This document shows positions 45,980 through 58,600 of a stretch of DNA of 64,000 nt, one piece after another. Below the pieces are notes generated by a model. It worked only from the letters and a program-made list of their open reading frames with translations, did no database searches and was not told where the DNA came from. Position 1 is the stretch's first letter. Each line of letters opens with the position of its first letter. The DNA is from Phoronis australis (Eukaryota > Phoronida > Phoronidae), in the NCBI GenBank assembly GCA_002633005.1, contig NMRA01000653.1, forward strand, positions 162,004 through 226,003, read 5' to 3'. The translations under genes were made by a program, and so were the position numbers.

Positions 45980-47798
45980 TCGTTGGTACTGAGAAAACAA
46001 GCGTATTCCCCTCTGTCATTTTAACGAGCAGTGTATCAACTTCCTCTGGGGTGCATATTTCGTCCATGAGCAATTTCTCCAACAGTCTTCCCTTCAGCTT
46101 GTTTGGTAAGGTACATTCACCCACTAGTGTTGTCGTGGTGGTGGTTGAATACAGAAAATAGTAGAGAATTTCGGCGAGCCCACAGTTGCACGTTAACTTG
46201 TTACCTTGCAGCGACACGCGCTCAAGAAGATAGTGTTTTGGTAAGAAATGTTCTGGAACCTCTGTGAAACGATTGAACGCAAGATTCAACTCGTGCAGGT
46301 AAGTACAGGTCTCCAAAAATGAGCTGGAAAAAGCTCCGATGTCATTGTGCTGCAGATACAGGTACGCCAGATCCGTGAGTTCTCTAAAAATATGTGAGTC
46401 TGCGTTACTTACTGCGTTGTGAGACATATCCAGAATGCGCAAGTTTTCTAATCCTATAAATGCATCTCTGTCGACCTCCGTGATTTTGTTGTGCTTCAGG
46501 TCCAGATTATTGAGAAACCACATGTTTTGGAAAAGAGCAGGAGGTAGGATCTCAATGGAGTTATATGATAAATTGATAGCTACCAAGGAACTTTTCGAAT
46601 GCGCAAAGGAGAATGGGGAGAGCGTTTTTAGCGCGTTGTTACTTAGATTCAGCTCTTCCAGAGAGCGCAGTCCGCTGAACGATTCATCGTCAATTGACTT
46701 TATTTTATTGAAACTAAGGTCAAGATATCTGATATCACTGAGACCTTGAAAGCATGACCCAACCAGCGAGTCCAAGCCACAATTCGATAGGTCGACGTAG
46801 TCCAGTTTGGTGAGGCCTTGAAGAAGTTTTGTGTCCACATTAATAACACGATGAAGAATAAGTTTTTCCAAAGACTGGAGGTTGTTAAAGATTTCCACCG
46901 GAAGATGGGCAGGAGCGTCTATCTCTATCTCCTGGACTGTACTTGGTTCCGTGGGGGTAGGTGGTTTCGGTAATCCAAGATTTTGTAGAATCTTGTAAAA
47001 TTGTAGGAGTTCTGGAGAGACGTTGGTGACACTTGACTGAAATAACTTCTTCGGTAGACTTAAACTGGAGTCACTCGTAATACGGACCATCTCCAGCATG
47101 CTGAGTTTTGAGAAAATCTTTTCAGGAAGTTGGCTTAACTGCGATCCAGATATTCTGATCTCCTTCAAAGTTTTTTCACAGGGATTGAAAAGATTTGCCG
47201 GAATAGTTTTCAAATTATTCCCGGTGATTTCTATGCTGTTTAAAGACATCCCAGTGAAAAGTTCCTCTGGGATCTCAGTCTGGTTTGTAGTGAACGACAA
47301 AATACGTAATTTTGTCAGATTCGCAAATACTCCCTGAGGAATACTTCTTACCATCACACCATCCATTTGCCGTAGGTGGCCTAGTGTTGCAAATATCTCC
47401 ACCCCCAGCCCGGTTAACAGATTACCGGCTAGGTTCAAGTACTGCAAAACTGTTGCGTTCTTAAATACGTCTTCCGGTAGGTAATCAATTTTGTTGTACT
47501 TCAAGTTGAGAGATTTAATCGCATGGTAACTTTTAAACTGCTCCGCATCAATTTCCCGGATATTGTTAAAACTTGCATCAATTGCCTCTACGTCTTCCGG
47601 TAGAGTATCTGGTAGGATTTCGAGCCCCCGGAAACTGCAGTTGGCATATCGCATCCTTCGTTTGATGTGTTCGAAATATTCGATTTTACAGTAGCACTTC
47701 CCACAGTCTGGGCGCGGCCAGCTGGTTGATCTAGCTTCTACAGCAGCTAAATATCCACAAAATAACACCACATAAGCCAGCCGAGTGATTGTTTCCAT
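45980..47798 (-). CDS. Gene 2 exon 1: signal peptide and complete LRR ectodomain
   Basis: The exon encodes residues 1-606 of the second receptor. Residues 1-23 are a signal peptide. The LRRNT has Cys32, 35, 37 and 54 (canonical Cx2CxC without the extra Cys of gene 1, and nine residues longer between Cys37 and the last Cys). About 18 LRRs follow, and the LRRCT has Cys537, 539, 562 and 582. It ends in phase 1 at A|GTGAGT, the same donor as gene 1. Protein identity to gene 1 is roughly 85%. It is near complete in LRR5-8 and lower in LRR11-18, where many substitutions fall at the variable positions of LxxLxLxxN. The gene converges on gene 1, about 12 kb apart. Confidence 0.92.
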
Positions 47799-47986
47799 AC
47801 TTCTGTATAATTAGCTGAAAATGAAGCAAAGTATAATAAAATTTGACGGATCCCTCCAAGGCAAATAAAGGTCTCTGTCCCGTATTTTATAACTAGACAT
47901 ATAGGTTTTCCAGCCTGTATAGCAATTGATTGCAAAATACACGCTCATTTGATACAACATTCATCATTTTTGTACGAATTTATCAT

Positions 47987-47996
47987 GTATATATAG
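47987..47996 (-). promoter_or_regulatory. Candidate TATA box of gene 2
   Basis: CTATATATAC on the minus strand, about 190 bp upstream of the start codon, is identical to the gene 1 decamer and embedded in a conserved block that extends to about 48330. Confidence 0.4.
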
Positions 47997-49149
47997 TAAT
48001 AATGTACACGACAACGTCCCACGGAAATAGACTTAGCATCGAATAAGCATGCTTCTTACCACCGTTGTTTACATGTTATGTTGTTAGTCAAGCCTTAAGG
48101 TGACACATTAGGTTTTATGGCTGAAAATGCAATTTTGGATTATTGTTGGATAGGGTAGCCTTTTTGAAGTTATTAGTTTTCACCAGAGCTCTAAAACAAC
48201 AAAATCTAACGTTTTCTCATTTTATTACAAATCGCCAATTCTTGCGGTTTTCTTTTTAAGTTCTTGCATGTTAAAAATGATTCAAAGTAGTCCACTACCA
48301 GGAATACTACTACTTCGGTCTCGGTCGATACGAGGAATAATGTCTCGAGGGACATTACTTCATGTATGCCACTCTCGGCACGTTTTGTGTATTTATACCA
48401 CAATATTAGCCTCGAATGGCAAATACAACCATGTAATAATCCATTTAGTTATCTCACTTGTGAAATAACCATAAACCGGGCGCGCGCCACTCAGATACAT
48501 GCAGCTCGCGTTGTCAATATGACGCCATATTGGAGAGTGTTACACAGGACGAAAATGGCAGAAAACAGTGGGAGCCCTACAGCATCGGTCAGAAAATCGG
48601 CGGGCTTGCAGCCAAAGATTTAAATTTTTGGGCCCCGCCTTTGAGTCATGGGTTTTTTGGTTCGGCCATGGAGTTTAGAGGTGCTGTCACTAGGCTTTTA
48701 TGTTCTGCTACCTTAGTTTAAGCCGAGCGATTATGCGTTGTTTCCACATCAATCTTGGTGATTGAGACCATGCAAGATACATATTGACCAAAATATGCTG
48801 TTATCCAATGATGATAATTGTACTTAAGTAAAAATTTGGTATCAATGACAATCATATGTATTTTTACTTGTTCTGAAAAATAACATCCCCGAACTTACTT
48901 GCTAGCAATCAGTGCATCTAAGGGAATAATGTTTTCTCTGTTGAAATATATTCTGCCTTAAAAACTCAATTCTTAATAACACAACAACAATTGCAGGCGG
49001 TCTGATACACGTTGTACCAGACGTGCGCAGGCCTCGCATATGGGCCCATTCCACTGATCACCTGGAACTACTATTTTTATGCTTTATTAATATATGGTCA
49101 AAACCGAGCTGGGGAGCTAGAAACCTGGCTCAAGGGTTTAGCAGTATGA

Positions 49150-49215
49150 CCTGGTGGGACATGAACCCACGACCTCGAGTAAAGAAAGCGGGCACTTATC
49201 AACCAGGACACACTG
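49150..49215 (-). repeat. tRNA-derived SINE head or tRNA pseudogene
   Basis: The minus strand reads a B-box-like GGGTTCATGTCCCACC in which GTGGG and CCCAC form a 5-bp T-arm around a 7-base loop, preceded by an A-box-like TGGTTGATAAGTG. The anticodon arm does not pair properly, so it is not a functional tRNA. Confidence 0.4.
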
Positions 49216-49637
49216 CTTCCTAATAATATTCCAAAATCATATTTCTTCTGTTGTATTAAAACAAACATATCCCTGCAAAATCTGTACTTTTGTTAAAGTT
49301 GATATTGGAAATTGTGTGGATTTGCACTGCTTGCTTACGAGCTCTTTGTTTTGTGTCTCAAAACTTGCGCAAAAAAGTAAAGTGCATAGTAATCAAAATA
49401 TCAAACCTGTACGACTGAATTGCTCATCCGACCTATACCCAAAATACAGAATTTCCCACTCGAAGCCGAGTGGAATTATACCCAACCGAGCCGGTGTAGC
49501 ATTAAATAATGACCCAGTAAAAATGACCCCGGCTTGTTTTTTCATAGGGTCTAAATTTTATGTGAAGAACTTTTAGTCCATGAAAAAATGACCTCACGAC
49601 TGTGAAAACCCGCCCCGTCATTATTCAACGGTTCCAG

Positions 49638-50574
49638 NNNNNNNNNNNNNNNNNNNNNNNNNNNNNNNNNNNNNNNNNNNNNNNNNNNNNNNNNNNNNNN
49701 NNNNNNNNNNNNNNNNNNNNNNNNNNNNNNNNNNNNNNNNNNNNNNNNNNNNNNNNNNNNNNNNNNNNNNNNNNNNNNNNNNNNNNNNNNNNNNNNNNNN
49801 NNNNNNNNNNNNNNNNNNNNNNNNNNNNNNNNNNNNNNNNNNNNNNNNNNNNNNNNNNNNNNNNNNNNNNNNNNNNNNNNNNNNNNNNNNNNNNNNNNNN
49901 NNNNNNNNNNNNNNNNNNNNNNNNNNNNNNNNNNNNNNNNNNNNNNNNNNNNNNNNNNNNNNNNNNNNNNNNNNNNNNNNNNNNNNNNNNNNNNNNNNNN
50001 NNNNNNNNNNNNNNNNNNNNNNNNNNNNNNNNNNNNNNNNNNNNNNNNNNNNNNNNNNNNNNNNNNNNNNNNNNNNNNNNNNNNNNNNNNNNNNNNNNNN
50101 NNNNNNNNNNNNNNNNNNNNNNNNNNNNNNNNNNNNNNNNNNNNNNNNNNNNNNNNNNNNNNNNNNNNNNNNNNNNNNNNNNNNNNNNNNNNNNNNNNNN
50201 NNNNNNNNNNNNNNNNNNNNNNNNNNNNNNNNNNNNNNNNNNNNNNNNNNNNNNNNNNNNNNNNNNNNNNNNNNNNNNNNNNNNNNNNNNNNNNNNNNNN
50301 NNNNNNNNNNNNNNNNNNNNNNNNNNNNNNNNNNNNNNNNNNNNNNNNNNNNNNNNNNNNNNNNNNNNNNNNNNNNNNNNNNNNNNNNNNNNNNNNNNNN
50401 NNNNNNNNNNNNNNNNNNNNNNNNNNNNNNNNNNNNNNNNNNNNNNNNNNNNNNNNNNNNNNNNNNNNNNNNNNNNNNNNNNNNNNNNNNNNNNNNNNNN
50501 NNNNNNNNNNNNNNNNNNNNNNNNNNNNNNNNNNNNNNNNNNNNNNNNNNNNNNNNNNNNNNNNNNNNNNNNNN
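49638..50574. other. Assembly gap
   Basis: A run of 937 Ns hides the middle of the 3.5-kb TIR element and the 5' end of TTAA-element copy 3. Open frames drawn across it have no meaning. Confidence 0.95.
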
Positions 50575-51106
50575 ACCTGACGGCAGACGGAGGTGTTGAA
50601 ATTATCCAATATATCGGTTTCACACGCTGTCTGTTCAGCAGTTCAAAACACGGGTTACTGGTGTCAGCTCATCGCTTGAAGTCATCGTTTAACACCAATA
50701 AATCATCAAACTTCGATGTAAAACCCTTAAAAATACACCGAGTTCTTTTATTTCGCTATTACGGATTTATTGGTATTTGGACACATCGTAGCCTACAAAG
50801 TTCGGCAGGCCAATAAGATCCGTAGCAGGAGTTTGGGGTCTGTTCGGACTCTCGAGGAAGTAAAAAAACGATATACCCGCTTTCCTCGCAGCTGCTTAGT
50901 TCGGACAAGCGGGAACGATGCACCGCAACATAGCGGCATTCAATCTGCATATGAACCACTGATGTCGCTAGCGTCGTTTCTCACCTTCCTCAGAGGTTAA
51001 CGCGACACCTCTTGGCAAGGTAAGATCGACCGTGTACGAGGCGATGTGGATATAGACTGATTAAGACGGCGAAAAGACTAATTAAATCGGGTGGCATCCT
51101 CCTTTA
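50575..51106 (+). mobile_element. Kolobok/T2-type element, copy 3 (5' end in gap)
   Basis: It starts inside the family's ACCTGACGGCAGACGG region and ends GGGTGGCATCCTCCTTTA. Internal sequence matches copies 1 and 2 (GGGAACGATGCACCGCAACA). The final TTAA reads TTTA. Confidence 0.65.
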
Positions 51107-51996
51107 TGTCCATTCTGGCAATTAGGGTTGGAGTCCCAGCTCTCTTATGTTCGATAGTTTCTCTAATCTCCAATAAGATCATATCTTATTGATTCACTGG
51201 GCTGTGGCCGTTAAAAATAGGTTCAATTATAAAATGTTTGAACATAAACCAATGACATTTCTGAATTCCCCATCAAATACTGCATGGTCATGCTTAAAGT
51301 TTTTGAATCGCCAAAATCGCCCAACTATACAATCGAAGTTAAGACTATCACACGCTCATAACAGCTGTACATATGGTAAAGTCACCGGGAACGGGAGAAC
51401 GCCCAAGCGAACTTTAAAAGCCTGTCATTTATCTATATGACTCCAATGAGGTCATTTTTCACAGTAGTTCACATTAAATTTAGACCCCCTTCCATTAAAT
51501 GCGACCTGGGGTCATTTTCAATACTGAAAACTACGTAAGGCTTATTGGGGCACAACAAAAGTACGTCCCAAGTAAGCAGCACGTCTCCTGGATATATTGT
51601 ATTTGCATCGAGCGACTCGAATTAAATGATAAATTTGCACGTTCTTAATGGTTTCTCTTGAAAAACGAAAAAATAAAACGCCCACAGTGGATAATAAGCC
51701 TGCAGCCGCTCAGACAATTCGAGAATCTGTCACTTGTTCCGATCTTCTGTTAGTTTGATATTTTCCCTATCGACTGATTAACAGTTAACGCATGTAAGTG
51801 TTGCTTCACATGTTTTTTTTATGTTTCTGGAAAAAATCATACTCTCCCTCCTCTTTGTGTGTTAGATATCGTGCTTTGAAAAGGCAATTTGCCCCGTTTG
51901 TTTACACGGCAATTAGCCGTGTCACGTGACTAGTAACACTCTCCAATATGGCGTCAAGTTGTCAGCTGCAGTAACGCGTGCGCCCGGTCTATAGTA

Positions 51997-53511
51997 TTAA
52001 AGAAGAATGCCACCCAAAAAACAACCTATTTTGTATCAATTTATATCGAGTAGTTCTACTTGATAACGGCACGTTCGGTTGCGTTACCTGACGCCTGACG
52101 GCAGACGGAGGTGTTGAAATTTTCCAATGACGTCATTTGTTTCACACGCAGTGTGTTCAGATCACAACACGGGTTACTGGTGTCAGCTTATCGCTTGAAT
52201 TCATCTCTTAATACAAATAAATCATCAAAATTGGACGTAAAACCCTTAAAAGTACACCGAGTTCTAATAAAAACGTGTTGTTTTATTTCGCTGTTATTTA
52301 TTTATTTATTTGATTTATTGCTATTTGGACACACCGTAGCGTACAAAGTTCGGCCTGCCAATTTACCAAGGTCCGTAGCAGCAGTTTGGGGTCTGTTCGG
52401 AGATAAATTCGAAGTATTTTTCCGTGAAATACAGACAAGAGAACTTAGACCTGTGTTATTATTTAGACTTGTGAGTTTTTTTAGTTCTAAACACACAAAA
52501 CGCTGGTTATCCCGGTCAGTGGCTCGGAACTCGATCAGGCCCCGCGTCGCGACCGGACTGACTCGTTATCCCGGCCAGTAGCTCGGAACCCGATCCAGCC
52601 TGTCGCGGCCGCCGGGACAGGCACGAACATAAACCAGCTTGAGTTGGAAACTAAACCTCCAGTCACGAAAAGACTATAATAATGAGCCAAAGAAATAATG
52701 TGCATGTAATTATTTATGTGAATTAGCCACGAAACTGTGAAAATTTACTTACTTGTCGGGGACCGCGAAGTCGGGTTCCCCTTCCACAGACCGTCAGGGC
52801 AAAGGTTGTAAAGTAACAATAATTTGAATAGTGTATTTATATTTCTAAATAAAGATTCTCCTAACATGTGACCATAGCATATAAAATCATTGATTAGGAT
52901 GAGAATAATTCATTTTGAAACAGAACGCAAAATAATAAACGTCTGCATGGCAACTCGCCCTGCGCCAATCCCGACTTAGCCAAGAGCTCATCCGAAGAAG
53001 ACTTCACTTGTCGGATCGTTAGGCTATCAGTTCGAACCGGAATACACTGATCAAGAAATACTAGAGGCGCCGTGAACATGCACAGACAACGGAAAGTATG
53101 GATAGTTCTTTGGTAATCCGGAATTCGTCAGAGAAATCACTGCCGACGAAACGCCGGTCACAGACACGGAGATGTTTAACGGCCTCATACTTGCTATTAA
53201 CAGCGTACCTTTCATTCTTCACTACCGCGAGCCACTTCCTAAGCATTTTGGGCTCTCGAGAAAGTCGAAAAAACGATATACCCGCTTTCTTCGCAGCTTC
53301 ATAGCTCGGACAAGCGAGAACGATGCACCACAATATAGGTGCATTCACTATGCATTCAAACCGCTGACGTCGCTGCGTCGTTTCTCACCTTCCTCACAGG
53401 TTAACGCGACACCTCTCGGCAAGGTGAGGTCGACCGTATAAGAGGAGATTTGGATATAGACCAATTAAGACGGTAAAAAGACTAATTAAATCGGGTGGCA
53501 TTTTCCTTTAA
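51997..53511 (+). mobile_element. Kolobok/T2-type element, copy 4 (longest)
   Basis: TTAA at 51997-52000 and 53508-53511 bounds a 1.5-kb element whose 3' end is GGGTGGCATTTTCC and 5' end AGAAGAATGCCACCC. It keeps a roughly 450-bp segment missing from copy 2, including a GC-rich tandem pair with CAGT(G/A)GCTCGGAAC at about 52515 and 52578. The region equivalent to the 113-codon frame is broken by frameshifts. It inserted beside the end of the 3.5-kb TIR element. Confidence 0.75.
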
Positions 53512-54595
53512 GATATCTATGGAAATTACATTTTGGCGGGATACCGGGCTGCAAGAGTTTCGAGTCGCCGATTTTACCACTGCACCACTCAGCGGCTGAC
53601 GTCCTCGAACGTGAAAATAGAATACTTAAATGAGCACGCGCAACAATCGCATGTTCATCAAAGGGCATTGTACTAACATTGATACGCTATGAAAAATCAG
53701 ACGCATCATTTCCATAAAACGATATTTTAATTCAGTGCGAGTATCGTGTCGTCGAGATCCTTTGACTTGCGAATTACACTCAGTTACCAGTGGTAACCTA
53801 CTTTAGCAGACGATAGTTTCCCGGTCGAAGCTTAGCGTGATAAAATGTGTTGTAAGGTATAATAGTTGCTAAGCATTAATCTATAGATTCACTTTATTTC
53901 TATTTTGTTTAAATTTTCAATTGGTTTTGAGAAAAAGAATTTATTTGAGAAAAATAGCTCGGCTTTTCATAAAAGGTCACGACCGCCGACCCCGGGCGTC
54001 TGACATTGAAAGTAGTTACACAGCCGAGGCGAGTTGAGTAAGGTAGATCGATTCATTGCAATGTTACTCGTTAAGTATGTGGTATAAATAGATTATTACA
54101 TGTTCACAGTGGTTATTTCCCTTTTTTAGAACCCTCGTGGATTCTCCAAAATCCAATCGGGCTCCAGAATACGGGGGATAACGACTTCGCCATGTAATAA
54201 TCTATATATATATGACAATTGACATCTGATATATTGCGTAATGAGCATGATACATTGTTGCGGAAAAAAGTAAAGGATATAATTTAAGAAGTCTTTATGT
54301 TCAATCCATCAGGTTCAAGTGTGTTAAGCCTATTTATCCAAAATTGTTCTCTTTTGAGTCTGTGAGGGGTACTGGGGTATTGGAGTTTCTCTATTATTTG
54401 TACAGAAAGATCTTGTAGATGATGTTTGTTTAGTATCACAAATGTTTTTAATGTATTACGTTAAATCTGTAATTGCGAAACCGAATTTGTAGATTATGTT
54501 AAGTTTGTACTACTTATTGAACGGAACATTTTCTACATGTTATAAGTAAATTATATTGTTGGTGGTGCAGTCAGAATAATGTTTTACCCCTGATT
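53512..54595. other. Right-arm-specific sequence without recognisable gene
   Basis: It has no counterpart at the mirrored site, where the left arm carries unrelated sequence at about 14690-15830. Apart from the possible SINE fragment at its start I see no feature in it. Confidence 0.45.
53545..53610 (-). repeat. Possible second tRNA-like SINE fragment
   Basis: The minus strand reads GTGGTGCAGTGGTAAAATCG, then GCCCGGTATCCCGCC, resembling A and B boxes at tRNA spacing. The match to the B box is weak. Confidence 0.25.
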
Positions 54596-55450
54596 GCAGA
54601 CCTCACCGAGTTGCTTCCTGTGAATTAAACTGTGCGCATGATATCCGCTAAAACATTAGCAACTTTACAATGGCACGATGGCGCATAGTGCGCATGCTCT
54701 CCTCACTAGCCCACCCATTTATCAACCACGTAAAACAGACGAGAATAAACCTGAGAAAATGCCATTTCCGTGACGCCTCTTTATTTAGTAACAGAAATTT
54801 GCAGGACTGCCAAGCGGAGTACTTAGATTGAGTCGTTAAGTGGCACTGTACAGTGGCTCTTACCAATACAAGGGAAGTCATGCTTTTTGTCTGTACAAGG
54901 GTGCTCGGCAAAACTAGGCAAGAATTTTGAATCGTTTGCATGAACCACTTAACCACGCCAACTCCCGGGTTTGGGCCACGGAGCCAAAATATCATGCATA
55001 CGAAGAGAGTCCACTTGCAAATAAAAGTCGCATATTCATTTCTGCATGTGAATCTTAAATTCATCCACCCGAGCACACAATCATCCGCAGGAACCAAATA
55101 CTATTCGAATACGTTAAATGTTCGTGTGAAAGAGTTATCTTTGTTCGAACGACTGCGAAGTTTTCCGGCGAGACCGAACGCGGGTTGCGTTCGATTTGCG
55201 AGCCGGTCGAGTCGCTCAATAAAATGGAACGTACTGAGAAACAAGATCAAACTAAAAAAGAAATGCCATGGTAATTTTTCCAGCTAAAACATCAAACGAA
55301 CAAAAATCAAGCCGTTGTTGTTCACATCAGTGACTTTTTCAGTTTTCAAGTTGTCCATTGTATTTGCTACCAGTTTTGGCATCTTTAGTTTGTGCCTGTG
55401 TACCTGTTGTAATATTAGCAGGAGCCGGGGTCTAGAAATGGGATTATTTT

Positions 55451-55622
55451 TGGCATTTTCTGTTCTACTTTTGAGCGAACTCAAGATACGTTGGGATTAG
55501 TCAGTGCTTGAGTTCATTATGGTTCATGAGTGTGAGTTTCTAGTAAAAGTATTGAGTTACAAACTCGAGTAAAATTGACACACTTATCTTGAATTCGCAC
55601 AAATGTAGGATAGAAAATGCCA
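55451..55622 (-). repeat. 172-bp element with inverted ends (right)
   Basis: This is the right-arm counterpart of 12322-12493, starting TGGCATTTTCTGTTCTAC and ending GAAAATGCCA. Its presence at the same mirrored position in both arms shows that insertion preceded the duplication. Confidence 0.6.
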
Positions 55623-58600
55623 AAAACAATTTCCAGTTCGGTTTCAACTAAAAAGAGTAGATCCAGTGGCCAGATTTCTAAGCAACCACACCGGGTTTAG
55701 TTACGGAAGGTTTGACTGCTACGCGGCGTCAACATCTCGGTAAAATTATCGCAATGTGACGCGAGAGCGAGAGCCCATTGCTGTTATATAGTGTTCAACG
55801 TTTATCTTCCAGAAACCGGAATGATAACAACGATACTTTGTCTAAAGAAACGGATGTACTTATCAAGAAGATATAACACATCACTCGTGAACCGCTCATT
55901 GCAAATATCAAGTTTCATAGATATTGTGTTAATCAACGTTTCGGTTTATTACCACTAACCATTCTCAAGACAAATGCAAGTTTCATAGTCCTAGTGATAC
56001 TAAAACAATACGATTTCCTTGACTATTTCCACTGATAGGGAGGGTGTCCGATTTCAAGCCAATTTCGCAACAAGCACGTTTTGCTATGAAGGCTCAACTC
56101 AAGTGACCTCGTGAGCTACACATTGCGTTTCCGTTAAGTAAAATGTAAGAAACTGAATTCATCGCCGCAGAGTCTGAAGTGACGAATTTAACGTATACAC
56201 TTATTCTAAATTGGTTATTTCAAATGCTGTTACAGTTTTCTAAATAAGCATTTCGTTTCTGTTTTTACGTAACGACTTCTGAGTTTCTTTCTAAAAATCA
56301 TAAAACTCATATTTCTTATAATTTTTCATGCAAAAGTAGAGGGTTCAATTTGGGCAGCAGTGATAAAGATTAGCTTCTGAAAAACGATGCTCCGAATATA
56401 GTCACCCAGAGTTTGGCATATTTGGTTCCGACATAAACTCATGGTAGATAGATATATAGATTACGGGGATGTAAACCAAAACAAGCAAAATGAGTATATT
56501 TTTATCATTCTTCGTTAAAAATGGACGCATTTTGAAAAGTTTTTAACAGTGTTTTGGAAAATAGTGCACAAAGCACAGTTTTTGGAAGTTTCATGTGAAT
56601 CCAATCAGCCATTTAAGATGTTCCGAAGTTTGCCAAATTTGGATATTTTGCAAAAGTCCTACATAAACCTTTTTCAAACATTAATTGTAACAAACTAATA
56701 ATTGCAATACAAACATGTACATTTAGCAGCGTTATAATTGTACTAGGTTCCAATATACGTTGTGTTTTTCTAATGTATCGTTAATTTTGCTGATAGAAAA
56801 TTCTATATTTTTATAGTTTTTCAAACTCATGAAATCAGATGTTAACGCAATATTGTTCTGCATTCTACATTGATATATTGCATTTTTGCAATTAAAGTTA
56901 CAAGATTTATATTGTTGCTACATTTGGTATTTCCAAACAAAATACCATGATCGTTTAAATTATCAATGCTAAGGAAATCAATCTCCTACACAAACTTAAC
57001 TAACTTTTTAGTAAAGCTTTAGCAGACAATCTTTCCATTCCATTCACTATGACGAATGTTTATAAAAGTTTGAAATTGTTCACCTGTACAGGTTGTGCTG
57101 AACTTTATTTTTGCGACTGGCCGTAGCACTCGCGTCGGACACACGGGTTTTAAAATAAAAATGCTCACAGTGTTTTAGCTGCTGTTCAAAATTCAGACAT
57201 TCAAGCAAAATACTCCTTGAAAACATTTTAACAACGAATTACCACTGCATGCCCCAACTTCTGAAATGCCGCTCTGGCTTGTGTCGAGTAAAAATTCCTT
57301 TTTCAGGAAACGTAATGCATCTTAATCAGTTGTTTTTCTATAATTTTGAGAATACAACTAACAGGCATGCTCCCTCGTGACATTGCCTGCTAGATTCTAG
57401 CATCCTGGGTAGCGCACTGACAATTTCTTTTGATTTTTGACCCGAAAACAACTGTCGTTGATGAATGATAGAGTAGATCTTCTTTAACAAAGATAGGGAT
57501 GGTGATTCTTGATACCAGAAAAAATGGTACCCATAAAAGAATCTTCGTATACGTGGTTCTTATGCAGCAGTCAAAAGTAACACTGTTCTATCGTTATCAA
57601 TTCATTCACTTATATGCACGTTTTAGGCAACAATACCAGCATTAAAATACGCCCACGAATCTGAATTTTAACCTGTTTCTGAAATACCATAACTTACCTT
57701 GCAAAACGATAGTGTTATAATTCTTTATCCTTTTAAGCGTGTCACCAAACTTTTAACTGCTCTAAAACTCTCGTTAGACACGCTACAACGCTATTTGCAG
57801 ACTATTGCATCTGCCGTCGACGACGTCCGTTACAATTCATAGTCGCGTGAATGGATATTTTATTTATAACTTTCAATCAAATTAGTACATCGCAAGTCAT
57901 CATAAGGTAACTGGGATAGGTTCAGTGACGTTGTACTTTTGCGAGTTTGACGAGATCACGAAAGTCTCCGCGAACAGAGTTGGGTCACGTGATCTTTCTT
58001 AGTCTCACTCAGTGGCTGAGTTAGAAGGTACTCCGTCAAACGATTACAATGACTCGAAGGCAGCGCAATAACGCGGCGTCTTTCAGGACGAACAGCAAAA
58101 AATATTAGTTCAGCTAACAAAATTACACAACAATTAGCACACTCGTGGTCATAGAAATTATTGCCATGAAGGAAATTTGCTTACAAAAGAGACGGGAGTG
58201 AAGTGAATTTTTGCGGTCAAGATTATTGTGGTCTCTTTTTTGCGGCACAGCACAATTTGGAAAAATGAAAGAAGTGAAACAGGTACTCAGTGCCTTCAAA
58301 ACAAAGATGCAGAAACAGTTGCAATGACTCTGCAAGCAATGGACATGATACTTCGTACTACATGTAGGTGTTGTTATACTATAAATAATAAGCTACCGCC
58401 ATATTGTTTTGTTTATCTCCAATTTAGAGTTGTTGTTAGGGGTGTGACACAATCACTTTTCGTCCCTCTGGCGTCACCTCCTCCTCACTATAAACCGTTG
58501 TTATACGTTGATACAAACGCAGAGACTCCAACTTTTAACTGAAGAAATTCTGGAAATTTCCAAAATACCTCAACCAGGCCTTCCCTGGTCACGCAAACAC

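Larger units (their letters stand above)
48475..51989 (+). mobile_element. 3.5-kb TIR element with internal assembly gap
   Basis: ACCGGGCGCGCGC at the left end and GCGTGCGCCCGGT at the right end begin imperfect inverted ends of about 70 bp that share GACGCCATATTGGAGAGTGT. A second inverted pair lies further in (49510-49600 and 51440-51520, both with GGGTCTAAATTT). The interior contains a tRNA-like SINE, a 937-base N gap and the 3' part of a TTAA element. No transposase is visible outside the gap. Confidence 0.55.

Noticed and set aside
16356-47798. Somatic VLR-type gene assembly
   Set aside because: Both genes are complete in the germ-line sequence, and I found no flanking arrays of LRR cassettes or an incomplete VLR-like precursor.
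49150-49215. Functional tRNA gene
   Set aside because: T-arm is good but the anticodon arm does not pair, so it is a SINE head or pseudogene.
49551-50816. Open frames of 332-404 codons across 49638-50574
   Set aside because: They consist almost wholly of Ns.
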